Shown here one piece after another: positions 26,519-37,550 of a stretch of 64,000 nucleotides of DNA (its first letter is position 1; each line of letters starts with the position of its first letter). The position numbers and the translations under genes were made by a program. Source of the DNA: Williamsia muralis (GTDB taxonomy: Bacteria; Actinomycetota; Actinomycetes; Mycobacteriales; Mycobacteriaceae). Where the stretch lies: positions 405,768 through 469,767 of the forward strand of contig NZ_PEBD01000005.1 of assembly GCF_002735905.1 (NCBI RefSeq). The letters are read 5' to 3'. The notes under the pieces are model-generated. The model was not told where the DNA came from. It saw only the letters and a list, made by a program, of their open reading frames with translations, and made no database searches.

Positions 26519-27670
26519 TCAGATGACGGTGAATGTCTTGTCGGTGGTGGTGAGCAGATCGGGTTCGCCGTCGCGGATCACGAGGGTGTCCTCGATCCGA
26601 ACGCCACCTCGGCCCGGCAGATAGACACCGGGTTCTACGGTCACCGCTGCACCGCAAGGTAGTGTACCCGTGCTCAGCTTCCCGATGGACGGCGCTTCGT
26701 GGATCTGCAGGCCGACGCCGTGTCCGAGACCGTGCACATACTGCTCACCGAACCCCGCCGCGTCGATGATCGATCGGGCCGCAGCATCCACCTCGCCGGC
26801 ATCGACGCCGGGTGCCAGCGCCTCCCGACCAGCCTGCTGTGCCTGTGCGACCAGGTCGTAGATCTCTCGTTGCCAGGCCTCGGCTTTCTGCAAGACGTAC
26901 GTGCGGGTCATGTCGGAGTGGTAACCACCGACCACTGCACCGAAGTCGATCTTGAGCAGGTCGCCCGCGCCGAGCACGGCATCGGTCGGCCGGTGGTGGG
27001 GAACGGCCGAGTTCGCTCCTGTCGCCACGATCGTCTCGAACGACACGGCCTCGGCACCGCGCTCGAACATCGCCCATTCGAGCGCCCTCGCCACCTGACG
27101 TTCTGTTTTGCCCGGAACCACGAGGCCGTCACCGAGGATGTCGGCGAGGGCCAGGTCGGCCGTCTGGCATGCGGTCCGGATCTGTTCGATCTCGTCGTCG
27201 TCCTTGACCATCCTGAGGTCCTCGACCAGCGCCCCCACCGGCTTCAGCGTCTCGGCACCGGTCAAGATCGGCAGCAGTCGCTGATGTGTTCCGACTGTCA
27301 CCACATGTTTCTCGAACCCGATCCGGGCGCCGGACCCCACCAAATACTCGGTGAGCGCGGAAGGGCAATTGCGGGCGATGATCGCGGTGAGGTCCGGGGC
27401 CTGTTCAGCGACTTGGGTGAGATAGCGCCCGTCGGTGCTGACCCGGTCATCCCCGGATGCAGTCACCACAAGAGCGGCATTGGACCCGGTGAACCCGGAC
27501 AGGTAGCGAACATTGACCAGGTCCGTGACGAGAATCGCATCGACGCCCGCTGCACTGAGTCCCGCTCGAAGGCGGTCCCGCCGCCCTGCGTGGGCCGCGT
27601 TCGCGGGATCTGCGGCCACTCGACTGATGGGGGCGGCGGTCTGCGCCGAGGTGTCGGATGTAGCGCTCAT
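26519..27670 (-). CDS. pepQ: Xaa-Pro dipeptidase / aminopeptidase, M24B family
   Basis: This cytoplasmic metallopeptidase removes residues next to proline. The 383-residue protein has an N-terminal creatinase-like domain (about 30-160) and the pita-bread catalytic domain (about 165-380) with all five metal ligands: D242, D253, H317, E346 and E360. The ATG at 27670 starts MSATSDTSAQ; no strong ribosome site is visible. It precedes efp by 69 bases, a pairing found across actinobacteria. It diverges from the plus-strand membrane protein gene across a 133-base gap. Confidence 0.94.
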   Translation of the reverse strand: MSATSDTSAQTAAPISRVAADPANAAHAGRRDRLRAGLSAAGVDAILVTDLVNVRYLSGFTGSNAALVVTASGDDRVSTDGRYLTQVAEQAPDLTAIIARNCPSALTEYLVGSGARIGFEKHVVTVGTHQRLLPILTGAETLKPVGALVEDLRMVKDDDEIEQIRTACQTADLALADILGDGLVVPGKTERQVARALEWAMFERGAEAVSFETIVATGANSAVPHHRPTDAVLGAGDLLKIDFGAVVGGYHSDMTRTYVLQKAEAWQREIYDLVAQAQQAGREALAPGVDAGEVDAAARSIIDAAGFGEQYVHGLGHGVGLQIHEAPSIGKLSTGTLPCGAAVTVEPGVYLPGRGGVRIEDTLVIRDGEPDLLTTTDKTFTVI

Positions 27671-27753
27671 GGCGTCCAGGCTAGTGCGACTCTGCTCTCC
27701 GGGATGGTCAATGCACCCTCGCGACCGGGGACGCCGACATCCGAAAACGTCGG

Positions 27754-27775
27754 TTTTGTGGGCCCTGCCACAAAA
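27754..27775. repeat. perfect inverted repeat in the pepQ / membrane-protein divergent region
   Basis: TTTTGTGG (27754-27761) and CCACAAAA (27768-27775) form a perfect 8-bp dyad with a six-base centre GCCCTG, 28 bases before the ATG at 27804. The T-run precedes and the A-run follows the stem on both strands, which is the reverse of a terminator, so an operator or promoter-overlapping dyad is more likely. Confidence 0.45.
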
Positions 27776-27803
27776 AGACGTGGCGCATCGGTACGCTGCT
27801 CTC

Positions 27804-28340
27804 ATGATTGCGTGGTTGCTTCGTGGCTTGGTGATGTCGGCGGTGCACATCGGTGCCCGGGTTCTGCTTGCTCTGGCGATCGTGCAGTGGCCATTGGAAG
27901 CCACCTATTGGAAGACCATCGCCATCGCGTCCGTGGTCCTCGTGGCGATCATCTGGGGCGGAATCGACGGCCTGCTCGACGGCCGCGCGCACGCTGACCC
28001 TGACGACTACGACGACCTGACCATGCGGTGGCTCAAGGCCGGCCTACTCGCGGGGCTGATCGCAGCCATCGTCGGCTGGGTACTCGGCAATTGGGTGTTG
28101 GCCGGAATGGGCCAGAACTCGCTGGCGATCGAGATCTTCGCAGGCGGCGCGTTCACCACGCTTCTGATCTTCGTGCCCGCTCTTGTCGGCGCCGCGCTCG
28201 GCCGCTATCTCACGCGTCGTCAGCATCGCAAGAACGAGGCGAACCGCGAGCGTCAGGACGACAACCGCCGTGACCAGCGGTATGCAGATGACAACGATGC
28301 CGCATACCAGCGCACCCAGCCAGTCGGCCTGAACAAGTAG
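27804..28340 (+). CDS. four-helix membrane protein (B-4DMT / Rv2536 family)
   Basis: The 178-residue protein has four membrane helices at about 5-27, 37-57, 76-98 and 110-133, an acidic loop DPDDYDD between the second and third, and a charged cytoplasmic tail (RRQHRKNEANRERQDDNRR). Homologues are named B-4DMT transporters by similarity to small drug/metabolite transporters, but I see no substrate-defining motif. The gene stands alone on the plus strand between pepQ and aroB, the position of Rv2536 in Mycobacterium tuberculosis. The ATG at 27804 is the start by the position of the first helix; the frame is open far upstream, across pepQ. Confidence 0.8.
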   Translation: MIAWLLRGLVMSAVHIGARVLLALAIVQWPLEATYWKTIAIASVVLVAIIWGGIDGLLDGRAHADPDDYDDLTMRWLKAGLLAGLIAAIVGWVLGNWVLAGMGQNSLAIEIFAGGAFTTLLIFVPALVGAALGRYLTRRQHRKNEANRERQDDNRRDQRYADDNDAAYQRTQPVGLNK

Positions 28341-28368
28341 CCGGTCTAGCACGTACCCGGCGTGGGCC

Positions 28369-28397
28369 GACCGGCCCGCCGTTGGGGCCGGCCGGTC
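28369..28397. terminator. GC-rich hairpin between convergent membrane-protein gene and aroB
   Basis: GACCGGCC (28369-28376) and GGCCGGTC (28390-28397) form a perfect 8-bp stem, extendable by one C-G pair, with a 13-base loop. It lies in the 67-base gap between two convergent genes and has no U-tract; such U-less hairpins are common candidate terminators in actinobacteria. Confidence 0.5.
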
Positions 28398-28407
28398 GAT
28401 CGGTCGC

Positions 28408-30037
<1,630 letters not shown>

Positions 30038-30041
<4 letters not shown>

Positions 30042-31228
30042 GGCTGCGGTAGATGCGCGGCGACGCGTTTGAGGTAGCCCGCCAGGTTGTCAGCGGTCTC
30101 GTGAGCCGAGTCGCCACCGAACTTCTCGAGCGCCGCCTGAGCGAGGACCAGTGCGACCATCGACTCGGCAACCACTCCTGCTGCGGGAACCGCACACACA
30201 TCCGACCGCTGATGTATCGCAGTGGCCTGCTCGCCAGTGGTCATATCCATGGTGGACAGCGCGCGAGGCACAGTCGAGATCGGCTTCATCGCCGCCCGCA
30301 CCCGGATGAACTCGCCATTGCTCATGCCGCCCTCGAGGCCGCCGGCCCGGTTGGTCGACCGGACGGCACCATGGGGTCCGGGCACCATCTCGTCGTGAGC
30401 CGCACTCCCCCGGCGACGGGCGGTTTCGAACCCGTCACCCACCTCGACACCTTTGATGGCCTGGATGCCCATGAGTGCGCCGGCCAGACGGGAATCGAGT
30501 CGGCGGTCTCCGCTGACGTGTGAGCCAAGGCCGATCGGGACTCCGGTGGCGACCACCTCGACGACGCCGCCCAGCGTGTCACCATCACGCTTGGCGGCCT
30601 CGATCTCGGCGATCATCGCGGTCTCGGCGTCGGTTGAGTACGCCCGCACGGGGCTGGCGTCGATCTGGGCGAGATCGGCGTGGGTCGGGGCCGCCCCGAC
30701 GTATGGATCTGAGGCGCCGATGGAGATGACGTGCGAGAGCACCTCGATGCCGAGTACCTGACGCAGGAAGTTTCGGGCAACCGTGCCGATCGCGACCCGG
30801 GCCGCGGTCTCGCGCGCACTGGCCCGTTCCAGCACCGGCCGCGCGTCGGCGAATCCATACTTGAGCATGCCCGCGTAGTCGGCATGGCCCGGACGCGGGC
30901 GGGTGAGCGGCTCGTTGCGGGCGATCCCCTCGAGTTCCTCGGCGGGCACCGGGTCGGCCGACATGACCGACTCCCACTTGGGCCACTCGGAGTTGGCGAC
31001 CTCGATGGCGACAGGTCCACCCATGGTCATGCCGTGGCGCACACCGCCGATCATGGTGACCTTGTCGGCCTCGAACTTCATCCGCGCACCACGTCCGTAA
31101 CCGAGACGGCGACGAGCCAATTGGTCGGCGATCTCGGACGACGTCACCTCGACACCGGCCACCATTCCTTCCAGAACGGCAACCAATGCGGGCCCATGGG
31201 ATTCTCCGGCAGTACTCCAGCGCAACAC
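30038..31228 (-). CDS. aroC: chorismate synthase
   Basis: AroC makes chorismate from 5-enolpyruvylshikimate 3-phosphate using reduced FMN, linking this block to the riboflavin genes. The 396-residue product shows TAGESHG near the N-terminus, the [14 protein letters not shown] motif (about 108-121), [11 protein letters not shown], and the C-terminal [11 protein letters not shown] signature. I chose GTG at 31228, giving [12 protein letters not shown] as in the mycobacterial enzyme; a GTG six codons upstream (31246) is an alternative. It starts 36 bases after the prepilin peptidase gene. Confidence 0.95.
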
Positions 31229-31264
31229 AGTGGTCAATTCTTCCACGCGTCGCCCGCCAGGCCC

Positions 31265-31678
31265 TCACCAGATCCCACAGACGAGCGCCGTGGCCGCGCA
31301 CAGGGCCGGGCCGTGAGGCTGCGGCCGTCGATCTCCGGTGACCACCGCAGGCACCATGGTGAGGATGTGCGCCAGGACGATCACGGCCAGCACGGCCGGG
31401 ACGGAGCCGGCCAGGGCGCCCACGGTGATGGCGAGCTTCACGTCCCCGCCCCCGCAGGCATGCAGCGAGAAAGCCACGAGGTAGATGCCGAGGGCGACGA
31501 CCAGACCCGGAGTGGCGGCGGGGTGCATCGCGACCGCGACGAGGGAGGCAAGTGCGGCGGGCACCGTCAGTGCGTTCGGCAGCAGGCGCGCTCGGATATC
31601 GGACACTGACAAAGCCACGAACCAGATCGCCAGCACGGGCATGAACATCTGCACAGCGACAACAATGGACGGTGCCAC
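31265..31678 (-). CDS. A24-family prepilin peptidase, short form without methylase domain
   Basis: The 137-residue polytopic membrane protein has the two catalytic aspartates of type IV prepilin peptidases: D27 in SVSDIRARLLPN and D79 in GGGDVKLA. It lacks the N-terminal methyltransferase domain of PilD, as do TadV/CpaA-type peptidases. Pilin precursors of the Flp/Tad type are the usual substrates, but no pilin or tad gene is in the window; the peptidase sits between aroE and aroC, as in mycobacteria (Rv2551c). The start is GTG at 31678. It ends 36 bases before aroC, so cotranscription with aroE and aroC is likely. Confidence 0.87.
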   Translation of the reverse strand: MAPSIVVAVQMFMPVLAIWFVALSVSDIRARLLPNALTVPAALASLVAVAMHPAATPGLVVALGIYLVAFSLHACGGGDVKLAITVGALAGSVPAVLAVIVLAHILTMVPAVVTGDRRPQPHGPALCAATALVCGIW

Positions 31679-31722
31679 CGGCCGCGACGGGCTCCAATGA
31701 GCGCGGCTTGTGGATGGCTGCG

Positions 31723-31762
31723 CTTTTGTGGACAGATCAGGGCTTCTGTGGACAGATCAGGC
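31723..31762. repeat. tandem 20-bp repeat with DnaA-box-like motifs at the aroE 3' end
   Basis: Two 20-base copies lie head to tail (31723-31742 and 31743-31762) and share 18 of 20 bases; the core is TGTGGACAGATCAGG. The second copy includes the aroE stop codon. Each contains TGTGGACAG, the reverse complement of CTGTCCACA, which differs at one position from the actinobacterial DnaA box TTGTCCACA. A third related motif TGTGGATGG lies just before at 31709-31717. Confidence 0.7.
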
Positions 31763-32572
31763 CAGTACCGCGGCCATCGCCTCTCGGGGTGCCGGTCTGC
31801 CCGTGAATTGTTCTACCTGGCCGTACGCCTGATTCAGCAGCATCACCAGGCCACCGACAACTGCGCCACCCCGTTCGGCGACAGCGGTTGCCAGTGGGGT
31901 GGGCCACGGACTGTAGATCACGTCGAAGAGGCGGGGCGCGGCGCCGGCGACTTCGACGAGGGGCTCGGCGGCGGCCGCAGGGACCGTGTTGACCAGCACC
32001 GCGCACTCGCGCGAACGCTTTGCCAGTTCCGGCCCGGGTTCAAAAGCGATCACCTCGGTCCGCAGGCCGAACACATCTGCGACGGCAATGGCTTCCGCGG
32101 CCCGTGCGGCACTACGTGCAACCACCGTCACGTGTCCCACGTGGACTCCCGCGAGCGCTGCGAGAACGGGCGCAGCGGTGCCGCCGGCGCCGAGGACCAC
32201 GGCGGACGCACCGCCGAGGTCGCCGACACCGAGTTCGGTCAACGCTGCCGCCGCCCCATCGATGTCGGTGCAATCGGCGCGCCAGCCACCATCGGTCCTG
32301 ACCAGGGTGTTGGCCGAACCGACCTTCGCGGCCCGCTCGGTCCGGCTCTGCGCCACGTCCAGGGCGGCCCGTTTGCCGGGCATGGTCACCGACAGACCGA
32401 TGTACCGGTCGTCGAGACCGCCCACCAGGGCGGGTAGCTGTTCTGCCGTGCACTCGATACGTTCGTACGTCCAGTCGTCCAGGCCCAGTGCCCGGTACGC
32501 CGCCAGATGGAGGTCGGGCGAGCGTGAATGGCTCACCGGCGACCCCAGGATCGCGGCGGCCCGACTAACCAC
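31757..32572 (-). CDS. aroE: shikimate dehydrogenase
   Basis: AroE reduces 3-dehydroshikimate to shikimate with NADPH. The 271-residue protein has the shikimate-binding SHSRSP at 14-19, the catalytic lysine K67 in SVTMPGK, NTL at 88-90, and the NADP loop GAGGTAAP near 129. The GTG start at 32572 overlaps the mltG stop by eight bases. The gene is therefore read from the alaS-ruvX-mltG transcript and connects it to the aro genes. Its 3' end runs into the tandem repeat. Confidence 0.95.
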   Translation of the reverse strand: MVSRAAAILGSPVSHSRSPDLHLAAYRALGLDDWTYERIECTAEQLPALVGGLDDRYIGLSVTMPGKRAALDVAQSRTERAAKVGSANTLVRTDGGWRADCTDIDGAAAALTELGVGDLGGASAVVLGAGGTAAPVLAALAGVHVGHVTVVARSAARAAEAIAVADVFGLRTEVIAFEPGPELAKRSRECAVLVNTVPAAAAEPLVEVAGAAPRLFDVIYSPWPTPLATAVAERGGAVVGGLVMLLNQAYGQVEQFTGRPAPREAMAAVLA

Positions 32573-34328
32573 AGTTCGTCTGCAGCACGCCGTTGTCGCA
32601 GGCCTGCTGCCGATTGCGCTTGTGCTGCTCGAAGTCGTCGGTGAACAGGGTTGTGCCCTGCTGATCGACGGACACGAAGTAGAGCCAATTGCCCACCGGC
32701 GGGTTCAGCGACGCCTCGAGTGCCGGCTGACCGACCGCACCGATCGGTGTGGGCGGCAGACCCTTCTGCTGATAGGTGTTCCACTTGGTGTCGGCGGTGA
32801 AGTCGTCGCCGGCCACGTCGATGTTCTGGATCGCCGAGGTGTAGTTCACCGTGGAGTCCATCTGCAGTGCCTGATTGTCGTCGAGCCGATTCACCACGAC
32901 CCGAGCTACCTTGGGGTAGTCTTCTGCGCGGTTGACCTCGCGTTCGACGATCGAGGCGGTGACCAGCGTCTGATACGGGGTCATGTTGCTCGACGTGGTG
33001 CCCGATTCCGGTAGACCCCACTGTGCGAACAGGGAGGCGCTGCGCGAGATCAGGTAGTTGAGCATCTGCACCGGACTCAGATTCGGGTCTATCGCTTCCC
33101 ACAGCGTGGGCGCGATGAGCCCCTCGATCCTGCGGTGGTCGCCGGCCAGCGCGCTGACCGCGTCGGTCGCCCACGCCGGGACACCCAGTTCCTGAGGTGT
33201 CGCGGTGGCTGCTGCTTGGGCCAATTCCTCGACAGTCACCCCACTCTCCTGTCCGTTGAGGGTGAGCGAAGTGGCTTCGGCGACGCGAGCGAAGACCCCC
33301 GGCGTCGTCTTGCCGTCGATGCCTTCCTTGGTGTCGAGCTGCAGACCCTCGGGAATGACCACCCGGCCCACCCGATTGTCGTCGGTGAGCATGGAAACGG
33401 CTGTGCTGGCGGGGATCTCGGTGCGCAGCTTGTAGAAACCCGCCGAGATCGGCTTGCCGTCGGCCGCGGTGGTGAAGGCGCCCACACTGGCCACCACCTT
33501 GTTCTCCTTCAAGATCTCGCCGAATGCGGTGAGCGAGGAGTCGGGCGGGATCTGTACCACCACATCCGACGTGCCCGCGGTGTTCGAGAAGTCCGAGTTG
33601 TCAGGTCCGCCGAATTGCCCGGCCAGCCGGAGTCCGGCATAGCCGATCCCGCCGACGAGGAGCACCATGAACGCCACCGCCGCGGCGATGACAACCCTCT
33701 TGCGTTTGCGGCGCCGTTCGGCTGCAGCACTGCGTTTGGGCGAGCGGTCCCGGGTGGGCAGTGCCGATCTGGGATCAGGGCGTCGCCGAGACGGCGCAGA
33801 TGCCGGATCCACACCCGCGGCCACGCCGTCGCGTTCGCCGCGTTGACGCCTGTCGAAATCGTCACGACCGGGGTCGACATACGGGCCGGTCGCATCGTGT
33901 GTTGCCAGAGGATCGTAAGCACGTGGGTGGCGGGAGCCACGGGGATCGGGCGGCGGAACCGGGCTCGATGGCGGAGCGTCGAATGGCGTGTCCATCCGCG
34001 AGCCACTGCCCGGCGCGCGCCCGGTGGGCGGCGGGACCGGTGGACTGGTCGCATCGGGTGGAGCCCACGACGGGTCGGGCGAGGGTCCACGGCCGGGCCA
34101 CTGCTGCCCAGTCGGCGCCGCGTCGGCACCGCCCGGTGGGATGGTCCGCGGCCCGTGACGCCCAGAACGATTGCCACCACCGTCTGCGCCGCGGGTGAAG
34201 TACTTCAGCCGCTCGGGGTCGTAGTCCTGTGCCGAACGGCTGCGACGGTGGCCGGGAGGCTGATGCTGTTCCCGGCGGTCGCCGTGACCGCGGCCGGTGG
34301 CCCGTTCATCGGATCGATCGTCGCTCAC
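32565..34328 (-). CDS. mltG: endolytic murein transglycosylase MltG (YceG family)
   Basis: MltG cuts nascent peptidoglycan strands at the membrane and sets glycan length. The 587-residue protein starts with about 210 residues of arginine- and proline-rich, probably disordered cytoplasmic sequence, then one membrane helix (about 212-233), a LysM-like region, and the YceG catalytic domain with glutamate E462 in TASIVEREV. The tail near YFVSVDQQG is typical. GTG at 34328 overlaps the ruvX stop (GTGA) and is my start; 20 more codons are open upstream inside ruvX. The ruvX-mltG-aroE order matches mycobacteria (Rv2554c-Rv2552c). Confidence 0.93.
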   Translation of the reverse strand: MSDDRSDERATGRGHGDRREQHQPPGHRRSRSAQDYDPERLKYFTRGADGGGNRSGRHGPRTIPPGGADAAPTGQQWPGRGPSPDPSWAPPDATSPPVPPPTGRAPGSGSRMDTPFDAPPSSPVPPPDPRGSRHPRAYDPLATHDATGPYVDPGRDDFDRRQRGERDGVAAGVDPASAPSRRRPDPRSALPTRDRSPKRSAAAERRRKRKRVVIAAAVAFMVLLVGGIGYAGLRLAGQFGGPDNSDFSNTAGTSDVVVQIPPDSSLTAFGEILKENKVVASVGAFTTAADGKPISAGFYKLRTEIPASTAVSMLTDDNRVGRVVIPEGLQLDTKEGIDGKTTPGVFARVAEATSLTLNGQESGVTVEELAQAAATATPQELGVPAWATDAVSALAGDHRRIEGLIAPTLWEAIDPNLSPVQMLNYLISRSASLFAQWGLPESGTTSSNMTPYQTLVTASIVEREVNRAEDYPKVARVVVNRLDDNQALQMDSTVNYTSAIQNIDVAGDDFTADTKWNTYQQKGLPPTPIGAVGQPALEASLNPPVGNWLYFVSVDQQGTTLFTDDFEQHKRNRQQACDNGVLQTNCG

Positions 34329-34801
34329 CCGCGTCCTTCCTGACGGCCCGCCTGCATGTCTTGACGGTTCGCCTGCAAATCCAACCATCCCTGCAAGATC
34401 GCTGTGGCGGCCGCCTGGTCGACAACCGATTTCTGCGCCTTCGCCCGTACACCCGAGGTGCGAAGGGCCTGCTGTGCGGTGACCGTCGAGAGGCGTTCGT
34501 CGCTGTAGAGCACCGGGATGGGTGAAATCCGGTCTGCCAGCGCGTTTCCGAACTCGGTCGCCAGTTTCGCAGCGTGGCCGTGCTCGTCACGCAGGGTCTT
34601 CGGTAGCCCGACGATGACCGCGACCGCCTCATACTCCGCGATGATCTCTTCCAACCGACGAAGGTCCCCGTCGCCGCCGGTAGTTCGTGCCACGGTCTCC
34701 ACCGGAGTCGCGAGGATGCCATCGGGATCGCAGGATGCGACCCCGATCCGGACACTCCCGACGTCGATGGCCACGCGCCGCCCCCGCGGCGTGAGCGTCA
34801 T
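34325..34801 (-). CDS. ruvX: RuvX/YqgF-family RNase H-fold nuclease
   Basis: The 158-residue protein has the RNase H-like fold of the YqgF family with conserved acids: D13 in [11 protein letters not shown], the DERLST region, and an aspartate in KSVVDQAAA. Family members act as a putative Holliday-junction resolvase or in 16S rRNA maturation; the mycobacterial enzyme has been described as a junction nuclease. The ATG overlaps the alaS stop (ATGA) and the stop overlaps mltG, so it is fully embedded in the operon. Confidence 0.93.
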   Translation of the reverse strand: MTLTPRGRRVAIDVGSVRIGVASCDPDGILATPVETVARTTGGDGDLRRLEEIIAEYEAVAVIVGLPKTLRDEHGHAAKLATEFGNALADRISPIPVLYSDERLSTVTAQQALRTSGVRAKAQKSVVDQAAATAILQGWLDLQANRQDMQAGRQEGRG

Positions 34802-37464
34802 CGATTCGCGCCGACCAGGTCGCGCAGCCGAGACAACGCGGCGTCGATGCCGGCGGCGTCGGTACCCGACCCCTGGGCGAGATCCGGCTTTCCGCCGCCG
34901 CGACCTGAGACCAACGGCGCCAGATCCTTCACCAGGTCGCCGGCCTTGATACCCGCGTCACGGGCTGCAGCGGTGGTGGCGATGGCGAAGGGGACCTTGT
35001 CGTCCGACACCGAGAAGAGGGCGACGACCGCAGTGTCCGAGCCGACACGGCCACGCAGGTCGCCGGCGAGCGTACGCAGGTCACCGGCGTTCATCCCGTC
35101 GAGTTTGCCGGAGACCACCAGCACGCCACCGACCCGGACGGCGTCGTCGATGAGTGAGCCCACCGAGGCCTTCGCGGCGTCGGCGCGCATCTTCTCGATC
35201 TGCTTCTCCGCGTCGCGCAGTTTGCCGACCAAGGTCTCGACCCTGGCTGGGACCTGATCCGACGGCACCTTGAGGCTCGAGGCCAGACCGGCCAACAACG
35301 CCCGCTCCTTGGCGAGGTAGCGGTAGGAATCCAAACCGACGTAGGCCTCGATCCGCCGCACACCCGACCCCACCGAGGACTCCCCCAGCAACGTGACCGG
35401 ACCGACCTGAGCTGACGCACCGACGTGGGTGCCGCCGCACAGTTCCATCGAGAACGGCCCGCCGATCTCCACCACTCGCACCACGTCGCCGTAGTTCTCG
35501 CCGAAGAGGGCCATGGCGCCCATCGCCTTGGCCTCGGGCAGGTTGGTCTCGAACGTGTTCACCGGGTAATTGGCCTCGACCGCAGCGTTGGTGATTTCCT
35601 CGATCTCCCCGCGCTGGGCCTCGGTGACCGGGCCCTGCGCACTGAAGTCGAAACGGAGATAACCCGGTCGGTTGAGGGACCCGGCCTGAGTCGCGGTGGG
35701 CCCCAGGACCTGCCGGAGCGCTGCGTGCACGAGGTGGGTTCCGGAATGTCCCTGGGTGGCGCCGTGACGCCAGGCGGTGTCCACCTGGGCGAGCACCACA
35801 TCGCCTTCGGCGACCTCACCTTCCTCGACCACCGCCCGGTGCAGCCACACCGTCTTACCGAGCTTTTGCACATCCTTGACCTTGATCCGGAGTCCGGACG
35901 ACGTTGTGATGCTACCGATGTCGGCGATCTGGCCACCGGATTCGGCATAGAGGGGGCTGCGGTCGAGAATGACCTCGACCTCTTGGCCCGCCGAGGCACT
36001 GCGAACCTTGCCTCCGTCGGCCACGAGTCCCAACACCGTTGCCTCAGAGACCAATTCATCGAAACCGGTGAAGACGGTGGGTCCGCGGTCGAGGAACTCC
36101 CGATAGACACTGAGGTCGGCGTGGCCCGACTTGCGTGCGGTGGCATCGGCTTTGGCGCGCTGACGCTGTTCTGCCATCAGTGCGGTGAAGCCCTGTTCGT
36201 CCACCGACAGTCCGGCTTCGGCGGCCATCTCCAAGGTGAGGTCGATCGGGAAGCCGTAGGTGTCGTGCAGCGCGAATGCATCTCGTCCGCTGATCCGGGT
36301 GGCGCCCGACGCCTTTGTCGTCGCCGCGGCGTCGTCGAACAACTTGGAGCCGGCGGTCAGGGTCTTGAGGAACGCGTCTTCTTCCCCGACGGCCAGGGAC
36401 ACGATGCGCGAACGCTGTTCGGCCAGTTCGGGATACGACGTCGACATCGTGTCGATGACGGCCTCGGTGAACCTGCCGACCGTGGCGCCCGAGGCACCCA
36501 GGAGACGGGCCGATCGCACGATGCGGCGCAGGAGGCGGCGCAGGACGTACCCGCGGCCGTCGTTACCGGGTGTGATGCCGTCGGCGATGAGCATCACCGC
36601 GGTGCGCGCGTGGTCGGCGATCACCCGGAATCTGACATCGTCCTCGTGGTTGCCTGCGCCGTAGGTGCGGCCGGTCAACTGCTGTGCGATCCCGATGACG
36701 GGGGCGAGCAGGTCGGTCTCGTAGACGTTCTCCACCCCTTGCAGCAGGCACGCGACACGCTCGACGCCCATGCCGGTGTCGATGTTCTGCTTCGGCAGTG
36801 GCCCGAGGATCTCGTAGCCGTCCTTGCCGCCACCAGGTCCACGCTGGTTCTGCATGAACACCAGGTTCCAGATCTCGATGTAACGGTCCTCGTCGGCTTC
36901 GGGTCCACCTTCGACTCCGTAGGCGGGCCCGCGGTCATAGAAGATCTCCGAACAGGGTCCGCAGGGCCCCGGGACACCCATCGACCAGTAGTTGTCTTTC
37001 ATCCCGCGGCGCTGGATGCGTTCGGCGGGTACGCCGATCTCGTCGCGCCAGATGGCCTCGGCCTCGTCGTCGTCGAGGTACACCGTCGGCCACAGCCGGA
37101 CCGGATCGATCCCGAATCCGCCATCGGCCACCGGGTTGGTGAGCAACGTCCACGCGAACGTGATGGCCTCGCGCTTGAAGTAGTCGCCGAACGAGAAGTT
37201 GCCCGCCATCTGGAAGAAGGTGTTGTGGCGGGTGGTGATGCCCACTTCTTCGATGTCGAGTGTCCGGACGCACTTCTGGATACTGGTGGCCCGGGTGTAC
37301 GGCGGATTCTGCTCGCCGAGGAAGTAAGGCTTGAACGGCACCATGCCGGCGTTGACGAAGAGCAGGTTGGGGTCGTCGAGGATCAGTGACGCGCTGGGTA
37401 CCTCGGTGTGCCCGGCCTTGATGAAGTGATCCAGGAAGCGCTTCCTGATCTCATGCGTCTGCAC
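34798..37464 (-). CDS. alaS: alanyl-tRNA synthetase
   Basis: AlaS charges tRNA(Ala) and removes mischarged serine or glycine. The 888-residue protein has the class II catalytic core (about 1-240: [28 protein letters not shown]), a tRNA-recognition domain, the editing domain with zinc motif HSGTHLVHA and CGGTH (about 565-675), and a C-terminal C-Ala domain with a DHHA1-like end. The ATG at 37464 starts [10 protein letters not shown]. An 86-base gap separates it from rarA and could hold a promoter, with TAGTGT resembling a -10. No T-box leader is visible. Confidence 0.98.
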   Translation of the reverse strand: MQTHEIRKRFLDHFIKAGHTEVPSASLILDDPNLLFVNAGMVPFKPYFLGEQNPPYTRATSIQKCVRTLDIEEVGITTRHNTFFQMAGNFSFGDYFKREAITFAWTLLTNPVADGGFGIDPVRLWPTVYLDDDEAEAIWRDEIGVPAERIQRRGMKDNYWSMGVPGPCGPCSEIFYDRGPAYGVEGGPEADEDRYIEIWNLVFMQNQRGPGGGKDGYEILGPLPKQNIDTGMGVERVACLLQGVENVYETDLLAPVIGIAQQLTGRTYGAGNHEDDVRFRVIADHARTAVMLIADGITPGNDGRGYVLRRLLRRIVRSARLLGASGATVGRFTEAVIDTMSTSYPELAEQRSRIVSLAVGEEDAFLKTLTAGSKLFDDAAATTKASGATRISGRDAFALHDTYGFPIDLTLEMAAEAGLSVDEQGFTALMAEQRQRAKADATARKSGHADLSVYREFLDRGPTVFTGFDELVSEATVLGLVADGGKVRSASAGQEVEVILDRSPLYAESGGQIADIGSITTSSGLRIKVKDVQKLGKTVWLHRAVVEEGEVAEGDVVLAQVDTAWRHGATQGHSGTHLVHAALRQVLGPTATQAGSLNRPGYLRFDFSAQGPVTEAQRGEIEEITNAAVEANYPVNTFETNLPEAKAMGAMALFGENYGDVVRVVEIGGPFSMELCGGTHVGASAQVGPVTLLGESSVGSGVRRIEAYVGLDSYRYLAKERALLAGLASSLKVPSDQVPARVETLVGKLRDAEKQIEKMRADAAKASVGSLIDDAVRVGGVLVVSGKLDGMNAGDLRTLAGDLRGRVGSDTAVVALFSVSDDKVPFAIATTAAARDAGIKAGDLVKDLAPLVSGRGGGKPDLAQGSGTDAAGIDAALSRLRDLVGANR

Positions 37465-37550
37465 TGGTTCTGTCCTTACTCATCGGGGCGTGCCGCTCGG
37501 CGTGTCGCCGGTAAACGGCCGTGTTCACACTACCGGTGCCGGCCCCGGAA

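Noticed and set aside
30585..31697. 370-codon minus-strand frame overlapping aroC
   Set aside because: Arginine-rich out-of-frame translation of aroC and the prepilin peptidase gene.
35425..37389. 654-codon open frame opposite alaS
   Set aside because: Antisense shadow; alaS motifs run through the whole region on the minus strand.
37465..37550. T-box leader before alaS
   Set aside because: Too short and without the T-box sequence or specifier stem.
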